This document shows positions 57,299-64,000 of a stretch of DNA of 64,000 nucleotides, one piece after another. How positions within the stretch are numbered: the first letter of the stretch is position 1; each line of letters starts with the position of its first letter. The DNA comes from Archivesica marissinica. Lineage: Eukaryota; Mollusca; Bivalvia; Venerida; Vesicomyidae. The stretch is taken from the NCBI GenBank assembly GCA_014843695.1, contig CM026401.1:29372562-29436561 (forward strand), in the 5' to 3' direction. The notes below the pieces were generated by a model. That model was not told where the DNA came from and ran no database searches. It saw only the letters and a program-made list of their open reading frames with translations. The translations under genes and the position numbers were made by a program.

Positions 57299-58110
57299 GT
57301 CAAATGTACATTTCTAACTGTACCCCCCTCCTCCCCCCACTTGAAATGTTTCCTTGTGGATGGGTGGGGTATATGGTAAGTATTAATATGCAAACATAAC
57401 TTTGGGCATTACATTTCTTTTTAATTCTCTACTTAGTGACAGTAATATACTTACGCAATACAACAGTAGAATGTTTCTTATTTGGTTGTCTCCATGACCT
57501 TGGATTCTGCTCTAAGCGTAATTGCTTTCTTCAGTTTTTACCGTTGATTCTTTTGCACCACATGCTATCAATTTTCATCCTTTTTCTCATCTTATAATTA
57601 TTAAATCTCGACAGACATCCTACAGCATATCCAATGGATACTTTACTGTAAATATGTGTTATCAATTAATTAGCAGTAAGCAGTAGTAAGATACACTGGC
57701 CCATTCATTATAAAGCACTCCTTCTATTCAAATGGTGTATATAATGGTTGTACTGTGCATTTTAACCCTATTTTGCAGAAGTATATTAAAGAACACCATT
57801 TAAGGAAGCGATCACGCACTTTCTCACTTCTCCCAAAAATTCTGACCTAGAATGAACCCTGAAGGACCAATAGACATTTAGGGATAAATCAGACTTTGTC
57901 TGTCAAGGGAGGTAATAGAAAAGCCGTCTTAATTGGAGCAACACCCCCATCAGTAAAAAGTAAAGTAAAATGTGTTTGTTTATTATAGTGTCACCCTTAT
58001 TTAAAGGGCCAGCCATTTCTGACCTATGAGACACCTCTTTTTATGAACATCAGTACTTCCCGAATCCTGTGCTTGTATGCCAGATGCCAGGCTGGTAGGC
58101 AATCGGTAAC
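57299..58110. other. Intergenic stretch with nothing recognised
   Basis: No exon-like block, tRNA head, TIR or tandem array seen. Confidence 0.5.
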
Positions 58111-58116
58111 CATTAT

Positions 58117-58235
58117 TTAACTAGCTGGCGGCTCACCAACCGGCCATATCAGAACGAACCCCTGACGAGATTCGAAACTACGACATCCCGCTCCGTAGGC
58201 GGACGGACGCCTTAACCACTGGGCCATGAAGACGG
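58117..58235 (-). mobile_element. tRNA-derived SINE or tRNA pseudogene
   Basis: Minus strand ATGGCCCAGTGGTTAAGGCG (A box) and GTAGTTTCGAATCTCGTC (B box), followed by non-tRNA sequence CCGGTTGGTGAGCCGCCAGC. There is no closed acceptor stem, so it is not a working tRNA. Confidence 0.65.
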
Positions 58236-58324
58236 TATAGGAGTTAGTCATATTATTGTATGGCGGAAGATACAGAAGATACTCTAATTCCAGAACCATC
58301 TCTGGTTCGTTTAAATGATCGGGT

Positions 58325-58586
58325 CCGCCTCCGTGGTCGAGTGGTTAAGGTCGCTGACTTGTATACCACTGTAACCTATCATCACTGATGGTCACGGGTT
58401 CGAGCTCTGCTCAGACCGTGTCTCATTTATATGAAAAAGTTGGCAGTTTCTTACGGAGGTTGGTGCACCCAAGTACTGGTTAGCCGCTGGAGCCTGCCCA
58501 GGAAAGGTGTTGTTAGGTAAACTGCCTGCCGGCGATATAGCCCAAAATGGTGCTGATGCAGGCGTAAAACCCGAAATATAACATAA
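58325..58586 (+). mobile_element. SINE-2 copy
   Basis: Head CCGTGGTCGAGTGGTTAAGG, B-box region GGTTCGAGCTCTGC, tail ACCCGAAATATAACATAATA. Confidence 0.85.
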
Positions 58587-58602
58587 TAACATATTATTAT
58601 TT

Positions 58603-58757
58603 GCAAACAACATAGAGCCAGATCAGATGGCACATAATGTGCCGTCTGATCAGGCTCTATGCTACTTGGATAGTGGAGCTGGAATAGCAAACAACATAGA
58701 TCTGGATCAGACACGGCGTGATCTGGATCTATGTTGTTTACACATTACCTACAATTT
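58603..58757 (+). mobile_element. MITE-D, double-hairpin element
   Basis: Hairpin 1: AACATAGAGCCAGATCAGAT...GTCTGATCAGGCTCTATG. Hairpin 2: AACAACATAGATCTGGATCA...GATCTGGATCTATGTTG. The cleanest copy in the window. Confidence 0.83.
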
Positions 58758-59039
58758 TTTGTGTTTGGACACGTTTGACTGGAAATACAACTTCAGTGTC
58801 CAGCTTGTTTATATCATTGAACAGAATATTTGTTGTTGTAAGTCTACTACGGTATGGTACAATAGTTGTGATCGTTAAATTGCGGTTTTTTCACCCAAAT
58901 GTGTATATTTGAAATGCGTTGCTAGGCAACACAATTTTGATGGATTACAGACTTGTGAAACATGTCCATGAGTAAATAAAAGTTTTGATTCTACATGGAG
59001 ATAACTCTTATTTTATTTTCCAATATGAATGAGTCGTGT

Positions 59040-60608
59040 GGTGTAGTCCATACAATCTGGATAGATCTGGTGCTTGCAGTCCATACAATCTGGATAGATC
59101 TGGTGCTTGCAGTCTATACAATCTGGATTGATCTGGTGCTTGCATTCCATACAATCTGGATAGATCTGGTGCTTGCAGTCCATACAATCTGGATAGATCT
59201 GGTGCTTGCAGTCTATACAATCTGGATTGATCTGGTGCTTGCAGTCCATACAATCTGGATAGATCTGGTGCTTGCAGTCCATACAATCTGGATAGATCTG
59301 GTGCTTGCAGTCCATACAATCTGGATTGATCTGGTGCTTGCATTCCATACAATCTGGATTGATCTGGTGCTTGCAGTCTATACAATCTGGATTGATCTGG
59401 TGCTTACAGTCCATACAATCTGGATTGATCTGGTGCTTACAGTCCATACAGTCTGGATTGATCTGGTGCTTACAGTCTATACAATCTGGATATATCTGGT
59501 GCTTGCAGTCTATACAATCTGGATTGATCTGGTGCTTGCAGTCCATACAATCTGGATTGATCTGGTGCTTGCAGTCTATACAATCTGGATTGATCTGGTG
59601 CTTGCAGTCTATACAATCTGGATATATTTGGTGCTTGCAGTCTATATAATCTGGATATATCTGGTGCTTGCAGTCTATACAATCTGGATATATTTGGTGC
59701 TTGCAGTCTATACAATCTGGATATATTTGGTGCTTGCAGTCTATACAATCTGGATATATCTGGTGCTTGCAGTCTATACAATCTGGATTGATCTGGTGCT
59801 TGCAGTCTATACAATCTGGATTGATCTGGTGCTTGCAGTCTATACAATCTGGATATATTTGGTGCTTGCAGTCTATACAATCTGGATTGATCTGGTGCTT
59901 GCAGTCTATACAATCTGGATATATCTGGTGCTTGCAGTCTATACAATCTGGATTGATCTGGTGCTTGTAGTCCATAAAATCTGAATAGGTCTTGTGCAGT
60001 GTAGTCCATAAAATCTGGATTGATCTGGTGCAGTGTAGTCCATAAAATCTGAATAGATCGTGTGCAGTGTAGTCCATAAAATCTGGAATGATCTTAAAAT
60101 CTGGAATGATCTGGTGCAGTGTAGTCCATACAATCTGGATTGATCTTGTGCAGTGTAGTCCATAACATCTGAATAGGTCTTGTGCAGTGTAGTCCATAAC
60201 ATCTGAATAGGTCTTGTGCAGTGTAGTCCATAACATCTGAATAGGTCTTGTGCAGTGTAGTCCATAACATCTGAATAGGTCTTGTGCAGTGTAGTCCAAA
60301 CATCTGAATAGGTCTTGTGCAGTGTAGTCCATAACATCTGAATAGGTCTTGTGCAGTGTAGTCCATAAAATCTGAATAGGTCTTGTGCAGTGTAGTCCAT
60401 AAAATCTGAATAGGTCTTGTGCAGTGTAGTCCATAACATCTGAATAGGTCTTGTGCAGTGTAGTCCATAACATCTGAATAGGTCTTGTGCAGTGTAGTCC
60501 ATAAAATCTGGATTGATCTGGTGCAGTGTAGTCCATAAAATCTGAATAGGTCTTGTGCAGTGTAGTCCATAAAATCTGGAATGATCTGGTGCTTGCAGTC
60601 CATAAAAT
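59040..60608 (+). repeat. 33-bp array changing to a ~34-bp form
   Basis: About 29 units of TCTATACAATCTGGATTGAT + CTGGTGCTTGCAG up to ~59970, then about 18 units of GTCCATAACATCTGAATAGG + TCTTGTGCAGTGTA. The two forms are clearly related; the last unit (to 60608) returns to GGTGCTTGCAGTCC. Confidence 0.95.
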
Positions 60609-60610
60609 CT

Positions 60611-60778
60611 GCTAAAGCTGTTTTCGCAAACAGCATAGAGCCAGATCAGATAGCTGTTTGCTATTCGGATAGTAGGGTTAATTCACTTGGCTGAATAGAA
60701 AACAACATAGATCCTGCATCGCGACTGATCTGGATCTATATTGTTTGCACAGTCCTTCCAATTTATTCAGCATTCTAC
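60611..60778 (+). mobile_element. MITE-D, double-hairpin element
   Basis: CTAAAGCTGTTTTCGCAAAC, CAGCATAGAGCCAGATCAG, AACAACATAGATCCTGCATC, GATCTGGATCTATATTGTTT. It abuts the 33/34-bp array. Confidence 0.78.
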
Positions 60779-60870
60779 GGGTTAATGATGCTCTTAGGAT
60801 ACCAATAGTTGGATGGCAAATTAGTATCGAAATATACTCAACAAATTTTCTCAACGGTCACCTAGTCTCG

Positions 60871-61003
60871 AGGTTATAAAACTTTTTCCTATCTCAAACT
60901 CGGTCTCAAGCTTCTGATTGGTTCAGCTGGCAGTAAAACTCGGAGTCAACCAATCAAATCATTTGAACTTGAGTTTGAGATGTGAGAAAAGTGTTATAAC
61001 CTC
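60871..61003. repeat. Foldback element ~133 bp
   Basis: CGAGGTTATAAAACTTTTTC + CTATCTCAAACTC pairs with GAGTTTGAGATGTGAGAAAA + GTGTTATAACCTCG. The inner part pairs GATTGGTT with AACCAATC. Confidence 0.8.
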
Positions 61004-61275
61004 GGGCACTTGTGTTTTATAATATTTGGAGTCGACAAATAATTATAAAATTTAAATATTCTCAAATTGTCAAAGCATTTTATTGATCATGATTATACAG
61101 TAATTCATTGCATAAAGATCCGTAATAAAATGTATGAAATAAGATGATATTCATGTTGCTATTATATGGTTATTAATTTGCTCCAAATACTGTAAAACAC
61201 CAGGTGACCGATTAGGAATTTTGTAGTGTAATGCACAGAAAATTGAGGGTAAATTCCATCAAACCACAACTGACC

Positions 61276-62275
61276 NNNNNNNNNNNNNNNNNNNNNNNNN
61301 NNNNNNNNNNNNNNNNNNNNNNNNNNNNNNNNNNNNNNNNNNNNNNNNNNNNNNNNNNNNNNNNNNNNNNNNNNNNNNNNNNNNNNNNNNNNNNNNNNNN
61401 NNNNNNNNNNNNNNNNNNNNNNNNNNNNNNNNNNNNNNNNNNNNNNNNNNNNNNNNNNNNNNNNNNNNNNNNNNNNNNNNNNNNNNNNNNNNNNNNNNNN
61501 NNNNNNNNNNNNNNNNNNNNNNNNNNNNNNNNNNNNNNNNNNNNNNNNNNNNNNNNNNNNNNNNNNNNNNNNNNNNNNNNNNNNNNNNNNNNNNNNNNNN
61601 NNNNNNNNNNNNNNNNNNNNNNNNNNNNNNNNNNNNNNNNNNNNNNNNNNNNNNNNNNNNNNNNNNNNNNNNNNNNNNNNNNNNNNNNNNNNNNNNNNNN
61701 NNNNNNNNNNNNNNNNNNNNNNNNNNNNNNNNNNNNNNNNNNNNNNNNNNNNNNNNNNNNNNNNNNNNNNNNNNNNNNNNNNNNNNNNNNNNNNNNNNNN
61801 NNNNNNNNNNNNNNNNNNNNNNNNNNNNNNNNNNNNNNNNNNNNNNNNNNNNNNNNNNNNNNNNNNNNNNNNNNNNNNNNNNNNNNNNNNNNNNNNNNNN
61901 NNNNNNNNNNNNNNNNNNNNNNNNNNNNNNNNNNNNNNNNNNNNNNNNNNNNNNNNNNNNNNNNNNNNNNNNNNNNNNNNNNNNNNNNNNNNNNNNNNNN
62001 NNNNNNNNNNNNNNNNNNNNNNNNNNNNNNNNNNNNNNNNNNNNNNNNNNNNNNNNNNNNNNNNNNNNNNNNNNNNNNNNNNNNNNNNNNNNNNNNNNNN
62101 NNNNNNNNNNNNNNNNNNNNNNNNNNNNNNNNNNNNNNNNNNNNNNNNNNNNNNNNNNNNNNNNNNNNNNNNNNNNNNNNNNNNNNNNNNNNNNNNNNNN
62201 NNNNNNNNNNNNNNNNNNNNNNNNNNNNNNNNNNNNNNNNNNNNNNNNNNNNNNNNNNNNNNNNNNNNNNNNNNN
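61276..62275. other. Scaffold gap, 1000 N
   Basis: Exactly 1000 N. The right edge is already inside the 22-bp array; the left edge is unrelated sequence, so the array's start is hidden. Confidence 0.98.
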
Positions 62276-64000
62276 GCTTGTGGAAGCTATCTAGTTGGCT
62301 TGTGGAAGCTATACAGTTGGCTTGTGGAAGCTGTCTAGTTGGTTTGTGGAAGCTATCTAGTTGGTTTGTGGAAGCTATTTAGTTGGTTTGTGGAAGCTAT
62401 CTAGTTGGCTTGTGGAAGTTATCTAGTTGGCTTGTGGAAGCTATACAGTTGGCTTGTGGAAGCTATACAGTTGGCTTGTGGAAGCTACCAGTTGGCTTGT
62501 GGAAGCTATCATGTTGGCTTGTGGAAGCTATACAGTTGGCTTGTGGAAGCTATACAGTTGGCTTGTGGAAGCTATACAGTTGGCTTGTGGAAGCTATCTA
62601 GTTGGCTTGTGGAAGCTATCCAGTTGGCTTGTGGAAGCTATACAGTTGGCTTGTGGAAGCTATATAGTGGCTTGTGGAAGCTATACAGTTGGCTTGTGGA
62701 AGCTATCTAGTTGGCTTGTGGAAGCTATCGTTGGCTTTTGGAAGCTATCAGTTGGCTTGTGGAAGCTATACAGTTGGCTTGTGGAAGCTATCTAGTTGGC
62801 TTGTGGAAGCTATACAGTTGGCTTGTGGAAGCTATATAGTTGGCTTGTGGAAGCTATATAGTTGGCTTGTGGAAGCTATACAGTTGGCTTGTGGAAGCTA
62901 TCCAGTTGGCTTGTGGAAGCTATCCAGTTGGCTTGTGGAAGCTATACAGTTGGTTTGTGGAAGCTATCCAGCTGGCTTGTGGAAGCTATCTAGTTGGCTT
63001 GTGGAAGCTATACAGTTGGCTTGTGGAAGCTATCTAGTTGGTTTGTGGAAGCTATCTAGTTGGCTTGTGGAAGCTATCTAGTTGGCTTGTGGAAGCTATC
63101 TAGTTGGCTTGTGGAAGCTATACAGTTGCCTTGTGGAAGCTATCTAGTTGGATTGTGGAAGCTATCCAGCTGGCTTGTGGAAGCTATCTAGTTGGCTTGT
63201 GGAAGCTATCTATCTGGCTTGTGGAAGCTATACAGTTGGTTTGTGGAAGCTAGACAGATGGCTTGTGGAAGCTATACAGTTGGCTTGTGGAAGCTATCAA
63301 GTTGACTTGTGGAAGCTATACAGTTGGCTTGTGGATGCTATCTAGTTGGTTTGTGGAAGCTATCCAGTTGGCTTGTGGAAGCTATCCAGTTGGTTTGTGG
63401 AAGCTATAGAGCTGGTTTGTGGAAGCTATACAGTGGCTTGTGGAAGCTATCCAGTTGGCTTGTGGAAGCTATACAGTTGGCTTGTGGAAGCTATACAGTT
63501 GGTCTGTGAAAGCTATCCAGTTGGCTTGTGGAAGCTATACAGTTGGTTTGTGGAAGCTATCAAGTTGGCTTGTGGAAGCTATACAGTTGGTTTGTGGAAG
63601 CTATCCAGTTGGCTTTTGGAAGCTATACAGTTGGTTTGTGGAAGCTATCAAGTTGGCTTGTGAAAGCTATCAAATTGTCTTGTGGAAGCTATACAGTTGG
63701 CTTGTGGAAGCTATACAGTTGGCTTGTGGAAGCTATACAGGTGGCTTGTGGAAGCTATACAGTTGGCTTGTGGAAGCTATACAGTTGGCTTGTGGAAGCT
63801 ATCTAGATGGCTTGTGGAAGCTATACAGTTGGCTTGTGGAGGCTATCCAGTTGGCTTGTGGAAGCTATCTAGTTGATTTGTGGAAGCTATCCAGTTGGCT
63901 TGTGGAGGCTATCCAGTTGGTTTGTGGAATCTATCTAGTTGATTTGTGGAAGCTATCCAGTTGGCTTGTGGAAGCTATCCAGTTGGCTTGTGGAAGCTAT
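62276..64000 (+). repeat. 22-bp array, ~78 copies, runs off both ends
   Basis: Unit TTGGCTTGTGGAAGCTATAC + AG, with ATCTAG/ATCCAG/ATACAG variants. It closely matches the SINE-4 internal segment GGAAGCTATCCAGTTGTCTT + GTGGATGG (18325-18352), so a SINE-4 copy is the likely founder. Confidence 0.94.

Noticed and set aside
12564..58235. tRNA genes at SINE heads (A/B boxes at 12564, 15028, 15318, 17320, 42855, 54828, 58235)
   Set aside because: No closed acceptor stem and a common non-tRNA body and tail, so these are SINEs. Only 41682-41768 folds as a tRNA.
59013..60536. 507-codon minus-strand frame with repeated DCKHQI
   Set aside because: Period of 33 bp (11 codons) keeps frames open; other frames and the other strand are open as well.

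Overview
This is metazoan nuclear DNA. The gene is split by many GT-AG introns, several tRNA-headed SINE families and TIR elements are present, and there is a selenocysteine tRNA gene. The repeat style and the protein look lophotrochozoan (mollusc-like), but that placement is an inference. Two blocks of exactly 1000 N (46811-46810+1000, i.e. 46811-47810, and 61276-62275) are scaffold gaps of nominal size.

The only protein-coding host gene I can support is the 3' half of UBE4B (ubiquitin conjugation factor E4 B, yeast Ufd2 orthologue), on the + strand. I place 15 exons between 6708 and 55665. They encode about 684 C-terminal residues: most of the Ufd2P core and the whole C-terminal U-box. Fourteen of the exons fit by splice site, phase and homology. 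The 5' edge of the ninth (ending 20953) cannot be resolved. Earlier exons lie to the left of the window.

Layout: 1-6707 is an intron holding a TA-flanked MITE and a decayed PIF/Harbinger transposon (788-5944) with SINEs inside it. From 6708 to 55665, UBE4B exons sit in introns made largely of tandem arrays (units 17-75 bp, single arrays up to 13 kb), plus SINEs and MITEs. A tRNA-Sec gene lies antisense in the intron after exon 12 (41682-41768). From 55666 to 64000 are the 3' UTR and intergenic DNA, with three more arrays, MITEs and SINEs. By my estimate about 60% of the window is tandem repeat.

The most interesting pattern is where the arrays come from. Several arrays were seeded on UBE4B exon/intron junctions, so their units carry a piece of exon plus a live-looking splice site: 5' splice sites of exons 1, 9, 11 and 13, and 3' splice sites of exons 8 and 10. 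Stages run from two or three copies (exons 8 and 11) through tens (exons 1, 10, 13) to about 170 copies (exon 9). A second founder class is one SINE family (called SINE-4 here), which appears to have seeded three different arrays from different internal segments. Most long open frames in the window are artefacts of arrays whose period is a multiple of three.
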